This document shows positions 1-6,387 of a stretch of DNA of 11,891 nucleotides, in pieces. How positions within the stretch are numbered: position 1 is the first letter of the stretch; every line of letters begins with the position of its first letter. The stretch is from Defluviitaleaceae bacterium (lineage in GTDB: Bacteria > Bacillota > Clostridia > Lachnospirales > WQUN01), in assembly GCA_009783395.1 (NCBI GenBank), contig WRHA01000352.1, forward strand, positions 1 through 11,891. The letters run 5' to 3'. Under the pieces are notes generated by a model that was not told where the DNA came from, did no database searches, and was given only the letters and a program-made list of their open reading frames with translations. A program made the position numbers and the translations under genes.

Positions 1-2
1 TA

Positions 3-212
3 ACGTACCGCATTGGGTACGCGTCGTCGCCGACGAAAAGCTGTGAAAACGCCATTCTATGCCGGGGCAACGTGAAATTATTGAATACAGCTTCTAAAGG
101 TGAAACCGGAATTGTTACAGTATTCAACAGAAATTTTGGCATCTTATATTCTGAACAATTGTATGGTTCGCCAACTCTTGAGGGTGCGAAATTATCATTT
201 TCGTCGCTGTAA
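3..212 (+). CDS. 3' end of an unidentified protein (partial)
   Basis: An open frame enters from the left edge and runs 69 codons to a TAA at 210-212, ending only 8 bp before the stop of the converging phospholipase gene. The translated piece is rich in beta-type residues (for example NVKLLNTASKGETGIVTVF and GAKLSFSSL) and carries two cysteines close together, which would suit the C-terminal beta domain of an exported protein, but I do not recognise a family. The frame is open simply from the window edge, so coding is likely but not certain; no start is visible. Confidence 0.4.
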   Translation, partial: TYRIGYASSPTKSCENAILCRGNVKLLNTASKGETGIVTVFNRNFGILYSEQLYGSPTLEGAKLSFSSL

Positions 213-220
213 TGGCTTAT

Positions 221-1132
221 TTATTTGATATTTGGTGCGAGAGCTGTAACATCACGATAAAACTTGTACAATATCCCCGCGACGTTTCTTTGGGCCGCCA
301 TAAGAGGATTTATTATTGCCTCCGCATATTGAGGAATGGCGAGAGCTCCTTCGAGAGATGCCAGCCTAAACAAGGGCGGCATTCGGGTTGTTGAATAATA
401 TTTGTGAGAATACTGCGCGGCTTCTTTTCCGATTTGTTGCAATTCACTTGTTGTCCAATCGAAATGCCCTCCGCCTTCGGCAACAGCAAGATTCTTAACT
501 TGATTTGCGAATAGTTCATATCGAACATGGTCTCTTGCCTGAGCAAGCAATTCAATGACGGATTCTCTCGGTGGATGGTCAAAATTCCATTCGGCAGGAA
601 TCCTGTCGCCGGTGTGTGGTGGAGACCCCAAATCTGCAAGATAGTGGATTGCTTTTCCTAAATCGCATAACGCTTCCTCACGATGTCCTGCACGATATTG
701 CGCAAGGGACTGATTGTACCAATATTCAAACCTTGTTACTGCATTGAAATTTTTAGGTTCGCGCATGAAATTTGTGCCGGTTTCGACGTGGTAATAATGC
801 CAATTGTTAAGCCATATTTTATGATTTCCGATTTTAATGAACGGGTATCTTTCGCCCGACCCGGAATAATCGGGCCAGTCGGAATATTTTATAACTGTGA
901 TTTGGTCGTTGGGATAAAACCATTTCCATGCCTCCTGCTGTTCATTTCGCAAGATACGAAAAGCATTTGATGTAATCCATTGATGCGTTCCGGTGTTTAT
1001 ATCCGGACTTTTGTGGTGAGCGCGAGAGGCTGACCAAACAAGCTGTGTAATTGGAGCAAGATTAACTGTAAATTCTTCTCCGTTTTGTAATCTTTCTATC
1101 GCATCATCCAAAATGGCGTCGGTTAATTTCAT
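221..1132 (-). CDS. Zinc-dependent phospholipase C family protein
   Basis: This 303-residue protein belongs to the alpha-toxin/PC-PLC family of tri-zinc phosphodiesterases that hydrolyse phospholipid headgroups. By eye all nine metal ligands of the family can be placed: W33, H50 (GTHQW), D89 (WPDY), H112 (WHYYH), H163, D167 and H173 (IHYLADLGSPPH), H186 and E190 (HPPRE). It is a single alpha-helical domain, without the lipid-binding beta domain of Clostridium perfringens alpha-toxin. Family members are normally secreted, but no hydrophobic signal peptide is seen; instead a polar 32-residue leader precedes the Trp that is the mature N-terminus in classical enzymes. The ATG at 1132 is chosen over a TTG seven codons earlier because AAAGGA lies about 9 bp upstream of it. 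Substrate is inferred from family only. Confidence 0.8.
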   Translation of the reverse strand: MKLTDAILDDAIERLQNGEEFTVNLAPITQLVWSASRAHHKSPDINTGTHQWITSNAFRILRNEQQEAWKWFYPNDQITVIKYSDWPDYSGSGERYPFIKIGNHKIWLNNWHYYHVETGTNFMREPKNFNAVTRFEYWYNQSLAQYRAGHREEALCDLGKAIHYLADLGSPPHTGDRIPAEWNFDHPPRESVIELLAQARDHVRYELFANQVKNLAVAEGGGHFDWTTSELQQIGKEAAQYSHKYYSTTRMPPLFRLASLEGALAIPQYAEAIINPLMAAQRNVAGILYKFYRDVTALAPNIK

Positions 1133-1273
1133 GCAATTGTGTCCTTTTAGCAAGTGTAATTCATCATATGCTGTAATACGCCAATCGGTTATGCGCCATA
1201 AACAGTGGGAACCCCGATGGACACAATGCCACTGTACGGCTTAATTTTCGGATTTTTTGCAGAGAACAGGGCG

Positions 1274-2251
1274 TTAATAATCCTGAAGATAAAAACTTTT
1301 TGGATGCAAATCGGGATGCATCTGCTCGTGGTGGGTGATTAAATATTTTCGTATGCTGAAACACAATTCGCATTTGGAAAAATAGCCTGTCGGTTCCGTT
1401 TCATATCCTAGATTTTGCGCATATTCAAGCAGTGCGCTTGTCCCTCCCTCGAAAAGTTTTGGCAGCGCGGGATATTGCGAAGGGTCGAGTTCTGCCCCGA
1501 CATCTTCGATGCGAATTCCCACGCCGATACATCCGGGCGGGACATATCGTCCGAATAAGTCTGCGTGAAAATGGCTTGTGTCGCGAAGCTCCGGGCATGG
1601 CGCAAGCAAATCTTCGACAGGCTTTTTACTCCCGAATTTCCGCAACAAATTAAAGGCCCGACCGTTAAATTTCATGCCGTATTCTTGCGCGCATTTTTTT
1701 ATCACATCGTAGCCAAGCGCGTCTTGCAACTCTTTCGGGTTGTATTTTTTTTGCGGGTCGAGCTTTTCAAGTAGGGGGAAATACCGATCCTGCCATATAA
1801 AATGCGGTATTCCCATGCTTCGCAGAAGATTAACCAGCTTTTGCGGCTTCCAAAACGGGATGAATTCGACGTGAAACGGGTCGGCGGAAACCATGATATG
1901 TTCGCCGCCGGCGTTTACAACGGCGGTTAAAATTTGGCGGTTGCGGTCGTCGTCGTCGGTAATCCATGCGGCGTTTGTTTCGATGTAATCGAGATGTAAT
2001 CCGCTTTTGATGATTGTTTTCGCAAGGGTAATCAAGCCGTCTGTGCTTAAAAACGGCTCGCCTCCGCCGATATGTAAACTTCGACAGCCAAGACGACGCA
2101 AATGCTTGCAAATATTTGCGGCTGTGCCTTCATCTATATAGCCCGCATCCGAATCGGGCGAACAGCCATACAAACAATGCCCGCAAGCGGCCGGGCATTT
2201 GTAATTGGCGATAATTCCGCCGGAGGATAGATTTTTTATCGGATTTTTCAT
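1274..2251 (-). CDS. Radical SAM protein
   Basis: This 325-residue radical SAM enzyme carries the [4Fe-4S] motif CxxxCxxC at C19, C23 and C26 (KCPAACGHC) and the SAM-binding glycine motif GGGEPF at residues 62-67. Further cysteines (C30, C219, C241, C294, C297, the last two as CELC) could hold an auxiliary cluster, but they do not form a clean SPASM motif that I can confirm. It begins at ATG 2251, 8 bp after the stop of the phosphatase gene with GAGAG just upstream, so the two are translated together; an upstream extension of the open frame overlaps the phosphatase and is not used. The substrate is unknown. The gene is last in a leftward operon with the phosphatase and a small basic protein. 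Confidence 0.85.
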   Translation of the reverse strand: MKNPIKNLSSGGIIANYKCPAACGHCLYGCSPDSDAGYIDEGTAANICKHLRRLGCRSLHIGGGEPFLSTDGLITLAKTIIKSGLHLDYIETNAAWITDDDDRNRQILTAVVNAGGEHIMVSADPFHVEFIPFWKPQKLVNLLRSMGIPHFIWQDRYFPLLEKLDPQKKYNPKELQDALGYDVIKKCAQEYGMKFNGRAFNLLRKFGSKKPVEDLLAPCPELRDTSHFHADLFGRYVPPGCIGVGIRIEDVGAELDPSQYPALPKLFEGGTSALLEYAQNLGYETEPTGYFSKCELCFSIRKYLITHHEQMHPDLHPKSFYLQDY

Positions 2252-2259
2252 TTCAACTC

Positions 2260-2703
2260 TCAGCCTGTGATATTTTGGAGCAAGCCTTCGCAGGCTTCCG
2301 TGACAAGCTCGTATGTTTGCTCGAAATCTCCCGTATACCACGGGTCGGGAACGGACACCCAGTTGCCGTCCGAAAAATCGGAAAGCAATTTGACCCACGC
2401 CGTTGAGTTTTTATTTTTGAGGCGGATAATATCGGACAAATTTTCTTCGTCCATTGCAACAATTCCGTCGTATTCCTGCAAATGTCGCCTTTCGAGCGTC
2501 GAGGCTTTTATCCCGTCATGGGAAATGCCGTGCGAATTCAAAATCGCCATCGTTCCCGAGTGCGGCGATTTTCCTGTGTGATAATTTGCTGTGCCGCACG
2601 AGCTTGCGAAAATTTTATCGTCAAGCCCCTCCCGCTTAACCATGTGGCGAAAAACCGCTTCCGCCATCGGCGAGCGGCAAATGTTGCCCAAACATACGAA
2701 CAT
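2260..2703 (-). CDS. Low-molecular-weight protein-tyrosine/arginine phosphatase family
   Basis: A 147-residue LMW-PTP. The catalytic P-loop C-X5-R is at the very N-terminus (CLGNICRS, nucleophile C4, R10), and the general-acid loop is DPWYTG with D120. Length is as expected for the family. In the cytosol such enzymes dephosphorylate phosphotyrosine or phosphoarginine proteins; which one cannot be read here. The ATG at 2703 leaves only three residues before the P-loop, shorter than usual (commonly 6-8), and its usual Shine-Dalgarno window is AT-rich; a G-run (AGGGGG) sits about 17 bp upstream. In-frame ATT and ATA codons lie between, so a non-ATG start adding about five residues (IKIKI) is possible. 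It is followed directly by the radical SAM gene. Confidence 0.85.
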   Translation of the reverse strand: MFVCLGNICRSPMAEAVFRHMVKREGLDDKIFASSCGTANYHTGKSPHSGTMAILNSHGISHDGIKASTLERRHLQEYDGIVAMDEENLSDIIRLKNKNSTAWVKLLSDFSDGNWVSVPDPWYTGDFEQTYELVTEACEGLLQNITG

Positions 2704-2740
2704 TATTTTTATTTTAATCGCCCCCTATGTAAAATTTTTG

Positions 2741-2953
2741 CTACGCCGATTGTACATGATTCCAATAAAAAAATCCAAACCCGGGTTCGTGTTCAAGCCA
2801 CCGTTGTTTGGATTTTTTGCGATTGTAGGCTTTTGCGTTTTCGGATTTTTGCGTTGCGGGGTCGATTATGCCCCAATCTCTGCGCTGTGTTGCGTGGTAC
2901 TCCTTTTGTTCCCGCTTCGAGCGTTTATCGAGCGGGATAAATTTATGATTCAT
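2741..2953 (-). CDS. Small basic protein, clostridial type, function unknown
   Basis: A 70-residue, strongly basic, lysine/arginine-rich protein (for example LDKRSKREQKEYHATQRRDW and NRKKSKQRWLEHEP) with no membrane segment. The start at ATG 2953 is set by a near-perfect ribosome binding site, GGAGGTG six bases upstream. I recognise the general pattern KRSKR.Q..YHA..R..W...P.T....N.KAYNRKK from small uncharacterised Bacillota proteins but know no function. It is the first gene of the operon with the phosphatase (37 bp gap) and the radical SAM protein. The charge suggests nucleic acid or ribosome contact, which is inference only. Confidence 0.7.
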   Translation of the reverse strand: MNHKFIPLDKRSKREQKEYHATQRRDWGIIDPATQKSENAKAYNRKKSKQRWLEHEPGFGFFYWNHVQSA

Positions 2954-3011
2954 TCGAAACACCTCCGACGCTAACATATCATACTTTTGCGGTCGAAGCT
3001 ATCGTAAATGC

Positions 3012-3050
3012 AAAATTGAGTCGGCGAGTGACACTAGACGACTCAATTTT
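3012..3050 (-). terminator. Hairpin terminator after ridA, possibly bidirectional
   Basis: A perfect 12-bp inverted repeat, AAAATTGAGTCG (3012-3023) and CGACTCAATTTT (3039-3050), with a 15-nt loop that itself contains AGTG/CACT. On the minus strand it follows the ridA stop by about 55 bp and ends in TTTT. On the plus strand it is followed by a longer run of seven T, but no plus-strand gene precedes it. Confidence 0.75.
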
Positions 3051-3104
3051 TTTGTGCGGCCGAGATTGAACAAAAAGTGGCTACACGCCCCGGAAGACGT
3101 GCAA

Positions 3105-3482
3105 TCATACCGCCGCAATGCAGTCAATTTCAACGCTCGCGCCTTTTGGCAGGGCGGTTACTTGATAGCAAATTCTCGCGGGCGGTTCGCTCGGAAAGAA
3201 TTTTGCATACTCTTCGTTCATTTGTGCAAAATGCACCATGTCCGTAAGCAAAATCGTGCATTTCAAGACTTTGTCCATGCCGCTGCCTGCGGCCTCGACG
3301 ATGGCCTCCAAATTGCTCATTGCAAGCCTCGTTTGCTCCGAAATATCACCGACGGACAGTTCTCCCGTTGTGGGGTCGATGGGAAGTTGCCCGGAAACAT
3401 AAGCCACGCCGTTATGTACGGTCGCTTGGGAATACGGGCCGATTGCCGCAGGTGCTTTGTTTGTTGAGATAATTTTTTTCAT
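3105..3482 (-). CDS. ridA: RidA family reactive intermediate deaminase
   Basis: A 125-residue RidA/YjgF/UK114 protein, which hydrolyses reactive enamine/imine intermediates formed by PLP enzymes such as threonine dehydratase. The family signatures are present: GPYSQA (Y17), YVSGQLP, and the C-terminal R-x5-VTALPKGASVEID with the carboxylate-binding arginine R103 and E118. Length matches the family (about 125-130). The start is ATG 3482, five bases after GGAGG; an ATG four codons earlier lies inside that ribosome binding site and is rejected. It starts 19 bp downstream of the rtcB stop, so the two are most likely co-transcribed. Confidence 0.93.
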   Translation of the reverse strand: MKKIISTNKAPAAIGPYSQATVHNGVAYVSGQLPIDPTTGELSVGDISEQTRLAMSNLEAIVEAAGSGMDKVLKCTILLTDMVHFAQMNEEYAKFFPSEPPARICYQVTALPKGASVEIDCIAAV

Positions 3483-3501
3483 GTGCGCCTCCATAAAATT
3501 T

Positions 3502-4716
3502 TTAGTCCGCCGCTTTAAAATTATACAACGGTCTGATTATTTTTTTAATTTCCGCCGTATCGCCGATGTGCGCGATAATTTCATCCATAGGTTTATACGC
3601 AAATGGGGCTTCGTCGAGAGTGCTACGGTTTACAGTTGACGAAAAAATGCCTTTCATAGATTTTTCAAAGTCCGAAAAATTGATGCTGTTTTTCGCAACA
3701 GTGCGGCTCATTATACGGCCTGCGCCGTGGGGTGCGGAAAAATTCCAATCGGAGTTGCCCTTGCCGACGCAAATTAAACTACCGTCGCGCATGTTCATGG
3801 GAATTAAAATGCGCTCGCCCTTTCGTGCCGACACCGCGCCTTTTCTTAAAATAAGACTTTCAATGTCAATGTAATTGTGGATGGTTTCAAAGCTATCCTT
3901 CGGCTTGATTTGCATTTTTTCCAAAATGATGTCGGCGATAGTTTCACGATTAATAATCGCATATTCTTGGCAAATCATCATGTCCTGCATATAGTCGTCT
4001 TTGTATTTTCCCGTCAAATACGCGAGGTCTTTTGGAACATCGGTCTTGTGAGTTTTGTGACTCACACGTAATTTTTTTATTGCTTCGGTTAGTTCAGATT
4101 TGCGCCCGGCGGCTTTATATTCGGCAATCAATTTTTCTTGCGCTTCCAAAAGTTTATCTTTTCCGCAAAACAGTGCGTAGGCAAATTTTTGATAATATTC
4201 CGCAACCTGTTTGCCGAGATTCCGGCTGCCCGAGTGAATAACAAGATAAATGCTCTCATCTTCATCACGACCAAGCTCAATAAAATGATTTCCGCCGCCG
4301 AGTGTTCCGATGCTTCTCTCCAAACGTCTTGCGTCGGAAAGCTCACGGTAACAATTCAATTCTTTTATTTTATCAAAGCGACGAACCCTGCCTTCGTGTG
4401 TATTTCTACCGCTCGGAACATACTTCTTGATAACATCGTCCAGTTTTTCCAAATCAATATTCACCCGTCCGAGTTCGACAGTTCTCATACCGCAGCCAAT
4501 GTCCACGCCCACAAGATTCGGCACGATTTTATCGGTAATCGTCATCGTCGTGCCGATTGTGCAACCCATACCAAAGTGTACATCGGGCATTATGCGGATT
4601 TTACTGCCCGCGATAAATTCTTGGTCAAGCAAATGCTCGATTTGCTGAATCGCGCTTGGTTCAATGTTATCGGTGAAGACCTTTGCTGTGTTGTGTTTTC
4701 CTTTGAGTTCAATCAT
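3502..4716 (-). CDS. rtcB: RtcB family RNA-splicing ligase
   Basis: A 404-residue RtcB, close to the usual length of about 400 for bacterial forms. RtcB joins 2',3'-cyclic phosphate (or 3'-phosphate) ends to 5'-OH ends using GTP and Mn2+, and acts in tRNA splicing or RNA repair. Metal ligands can be placed at C75 (GVDIGCGM), H144 (GGGNHF), H161 (HSGSR) and H280; the guanylylated histidine is H330 in SAPHGAGR. ATG 4716 has GAGGTG six bases upstream. No RtcA cyclase or RtcR regulator is present, so the partner and inducer are unknown. It lies immediately downstream of a GNAT gene remnant whose stop codon overlaps its ribosome binding site. Confidence 0.95.
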   Translation of the reverse strand: MIELKGKHNTAKVFTDNIEPSAIQQIEHLLDQEFIAGSKIRIMPDVHFGMGCTIGTTMTITDKIVPNLVGVDIGCGMRTVELGRVNIDLEKLDDVIKKYVPSGRNTHEGRVRRFDKIKELNCYRELSDARRLERSIGTLGGGNHFIELGRDEDESIYLVIHSGSRNLGKQVAEYYQKFAYALFCGKDKLLEAQEKLIAEYKAAGRKSELTEAIKKLRVSHKTHKTDVPKDLAYLTGKYKDDYMQDMMICQEYAIINRETIADIILEKMQIKPKDSFETIHNYIDIESLILRKGAVSARKGERILIPMNMRDGSLICVGKGNSDWNFSAPHGAGRIMSRTVAKNSINFSDFEKSMKGIFSSTVNRSTLDEAPFAYKPMDEIIAHIGDTAEIKKIIRPLYNFKAAD

Positions 4717-4720
4717 TTTT

Positions 4721-4942
4721 TCACCTCACGTCCAAGAATAAATCATCCATGAAATATAGTCCAACATTTTCTGTCAAACCGGGTTCACGTTTTATTGAAC
4801 ACACACCTATTTTTGACCCTTGGATGGTTCTTGTGAAAAATTCGGTTATCTTAAATCCGTATTTTTTATAAATATGGATGGCCCTAAAATTGTTTGCTCG
4901 TGTGGTTAGATGAAAAGTTTTATCACCGAATATATTTAAAAA
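4721..4942 (-). pseudogene. C-terminal fragment of a GNAT N-acetyltransferase
   Basis: An open minus-strand frame of 73 codons, with no start codon of its own at the 5' end (a TAA precedes it), encodes the last part of a GNAT domain: LTTRANNFRAIHIYKKYGFK matches the motif where the family has N..A...Y.K.GF, and the tail FMDDLFLDV matches the usual closing MDD.x.M strand. The acetyl-CoA-binding motif A (Q/RxxGxG/A) and everything before it is missing. The stop (TGA, 4721-4723) overlaps the rtcB ribosome binding site. At its 5' edge it runs straight into the DNA ligase fragment, so this looks like a deletion scar and not a working gene. Confidence 0.7.
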
Positions 4943-5217
4943 TTAGTATGATGGACAAATTTACGTAGCAATTGACCTTCGCAGAACTCATTATCGCAAC
5001 GAAGTACGCGGATAATCCGCCCTTTATCTGCGGTTGTTTCCTTTATAAATGTTTGCGCAAGACACGACGGGCAGTGTGCGGGGAAAATTTCTTTTGCGTC
5101 AAAGCCACCGCGGCCGAGGTTTTCTTCGACGTGCGGGATAATCATATTGCGTTTGCTGATGAGGATTCGGCAACCCGTCATAAGTTCAAGCTGCATTGCG
5201 AAAAGGCAAGGAGAGTG
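4936..5217 (-). pseudogene. Internal fragment of NAD-dependent DNA ligase (OB end and zinc finger)
   Basis: The minus frame open from 5217 to the TAA at 4936-4938 encodes a piece typical of LigA: the end of the OB fold (GCRILISKRNMIIPHVEE, compare the family pattern GD.V...RA.DVIP.V) followed by the four-cysteine zinc finger (CPSC ... CDNEFC) and the start of the helix-hairpin-helix region (GQLLRKFVHH). The adenylation domain with the catalytic lysine upstream and the HhH and BRCT domains downstream are absent. A stop codon sits just upstream at 5218-5220. The first internal ATG (5196) would give 86 residues, but a free-standing functional product is unlikely. The 3' end lies against the GNAT fragment. 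Confidence 0.7.
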
Positions 5218-5220
5218 TTA

Positions 5221-5490
5221 TGCATAGTCTGCAGGAAATGCCGGGTGCCTGCGGAGAAGCTATACAAATCCTGAATAATTTGCGATGCAAACCCTCAAGT
5301 TATCGGCGTTTCCGACATGCAATCCCGTGCGAAACCTGCTGTGATGACTCAGGACTGGGACCCGCAGCTTCCGGGGAGGCCTTCCCTCGCTTTTACTTTT
5401 TATTACTTCAGCGAACCGCTTGAAGCGTCTGTTTTTAACAAACTATCCATTACAAAGGGAATTGTGCGGACAAATCCGCGATTATTGCGA
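5221..5490. other. Region without a convincing gene
   Basis: Between the DNA ligase fragment and the next terminator I see no gene that I can support. A plus-strand frame of 67 codons (ATG 5220, stop 5421-5423) has a good AAGGAG six bases upstream, but its translation looks unlike a folded protein and matches nothing I know. The stretch around 5340-5395 is more GC-rich than its surroundings and holds several short inverted repeats (for example GCAGG 5231-5235 with CCTGC 5248-5252, and the near-palindrome GGGGAGGCCTTCCC at about 5373-5386), so a structured RNA or decayed DNA are both possible. Confidence 0.35.
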
Positions 5491-5537
5491 AACAATAAAA
5501 GACCCCGCCGATTGTCGTTGGGACAATTTGCGGGGTC
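5491..5537 (-). terminator. Rho-independent terminator of the Rpn operon
   Basis: Inverted repeat GACCCCGC (5501-5508) and GCGGGGTC (5530-5537), extended inside by ATTGTC (5511-5516) and GACAAT (5522-5527). On the minus strand the hairpin follows the small tail gene by about 21 bp and is followed by TTTTATTGTT, as expected for an intrinsic terminator. A second small hairpin (TTATTG/CAATAA, 5482-5498) lies just beyond. Confidence 0.85.
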
Positions 5538-5558
5538 TGATTTGGTTGGATTTAATTT

Positions 5559-5714
5559 TTATGCGGCTGCTAATTCTGCCTGTAGGTTTAAGATGGTGGG
5601 TTCATCTAAGCCCGTTGTTTCCAGTACAACATCAGTGGATAAACCTTTCTTCAGCATGTTTTTAGCGATTTCAACAGCTTTGTCGTTTGCAATCATTTGA
5701 TTAATTTTGCTCAT
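5559..5714 (-). CDS. Stand-alone C-terminal tail of the Rpn nuclease (possible antitoxin)
   Basis: This 51-residue protein starts at ATG 5714, preceded nine bases upstream by a strong ribosome binding site (AAAGGAG, 5724-5730). An ATG nine codons earlier (5741) lies inside the tandem repeat and is less likely. The helical sequence MIANDKAVEIAKNMLKKG then LSTDVVLETTGLDEPTI matches the tail seen at the C-terminus of many Rpn-family nucleases (A..IAK.ML..G.S......TGL). It is therefore the missing end of the upstream nuclease, now in another frame. In E. coli the rpn genes are known to make small C-terminal proteins from internal starts that inhibit the full-length nuclease; an equivalent inhibitory role here is inference. 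Confidence 0.7.
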   Translation of the reverse strand: MSKINQMIANDKAVEIAKNMLKKGLSTDVVLETTGLDEPTILNLQAELAAA

Positions 5715-5732
5715 GTCAATCATCTCCTTTAA

Positions 5733-5756
5733 TTTTTTCATTTTTTCATTTTTTCA
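5733..5756. repeat. Three tandem copies of an 8-bp repeat at the nuclease/tail junction
   Basis: TTTTTTCA occurs three times without interruption (5733-5740, 5741-5748, 5749-5756); on the coding strand this is TGAAAAAA x3. The nuclease stop codon (5746-5748) lies in the second unit. Because 8 is not a multiple of 3, copy-number change alters the frame. With a single unit the coding strand would read CTG AAA AAA TTA AAG GAG ATG, joining the nuclease to the tail without a stop. Confidence 0.9.
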
Positions 5757-6387
5757 GCTTTTCTGTATCTTTTACGAATTTATCTGCAAGCGATTTAATC
5801 ATTTCTTGCATCTGTACTCGCTCGTCTTTGGTTGGTACATCTTTTGAAAGTTGGATGGATTGCTCAAATCGGGTGAATTTATCCACGCTGTTTTGCATCA
5901 TTGGCAATAGCACGATAGACATTAAATCCTGCTTGGTCAGAGATTCCCCTGCATCCAGCCGTGCCTTTATATCGGCATAAGTTTTGTCGCCGTCAAGTGC
6001 GGACATATAGAACGCTTTCACGTTATACTTTATCACACCGGCATCGAGTGTCGTTATTGTTTCCTTGATGTCCGCCGAATAAACCACGATTGTTCGCACA
6101 GGCGTTCCTGTGTTGTAATGAAGAATTGCGCCGGAAACCATAAAGCGAGCGATGTATTTTTTGTCGTAATCGGGCTGAAACTCAAAGTGCAGAAATGAGT
6201 CATCATCCGTTTTCCGTAGCCAGTCATCGGTTTTGCGCTGTATCGGAATGTTCGACAATTCCGTTCTCGCAGATGCAACAACTCGCGCATCTATTCCGAA
6301 AAATTTAACGGCGTCACCCTTGAGCAGCTCCATTATGGATTTCATTATAGTATCTTCCGATACTATTGCCGGAGGAATCCCACTCAC
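5746..6387 (-). CDS. Rpn family PD-(D/E)XK nuclease, lacking its C-terminal tail
   Basis: A 213-residue protein of the Rpn (recombination-promoting nuclease / transposase_31-like) group, magnesium-dependent DNA endonucleases, some of which act in phage defence. The catalytic core is visible: an acidic pair at D54-D55 and the FLHFEFQ strand with E69 and Q71, in place of the usual E-x-K. The GTG start at 6387 overlaps the TGA of the PIN toxin gene (GTGA), with AAAGGAG three bases upstream; an ATG at 6345 (MKSIMELL) is an alternative that keeps the whole core. The protein stops inside a tandem 8-bp repeat, and its usual tail is encoded separately downstream. Co-translation with the toxin-antitoxin pair upstream suggests one operon. 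Confidence 0.75.
   Translation of the reverse strand: MSGIPPAIVSEDTIMKSIMELLKGDAVKFFGIDARVVASARTELSNIPIQRKTDDWLRKTDDDSFLHFEFQPDYDKKYIARFMVSGAILHYNTGTPVRTIVVYSADIKETITTLDAGVIKYNVKAFYMSALDGDKTYADIKARLDAGESLTKQDLMSIVLLPMMQNSVDKFTRFEQSIQLSKDVPTKDERVQMQEMIKSLADKFVKDTEKLKK

Noticed and set aside
1202..1235. Inverted repeat ACAGTGG/CCACTGT downstream of the radical SAM gene as a terminator
   Set aside because: Only seven pairs around a 20-nt loop and no T-run on the minus strand.
2482..2974. Plus-strand frames of 152 and 127 codons over the phosphatase and small basic gene
   Set aside because: Both are opposite-strand shadows of genes with clear motifs and ribosome sites.
4972..5274. Plus-strand 100-codon frame with CxxC pairs
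   Set aside because: It is antisense to the DNA ligase zinc finger, whose cysteine pattern and OB segment fit a known family far better.
5220..5423. Plus-strand 67-codon frame with an AAGGAG site
   Set aside because: Its translation has no recognisable pattern and overlaps structured, GC-rich DNA; the ribosome site alone is not enough.
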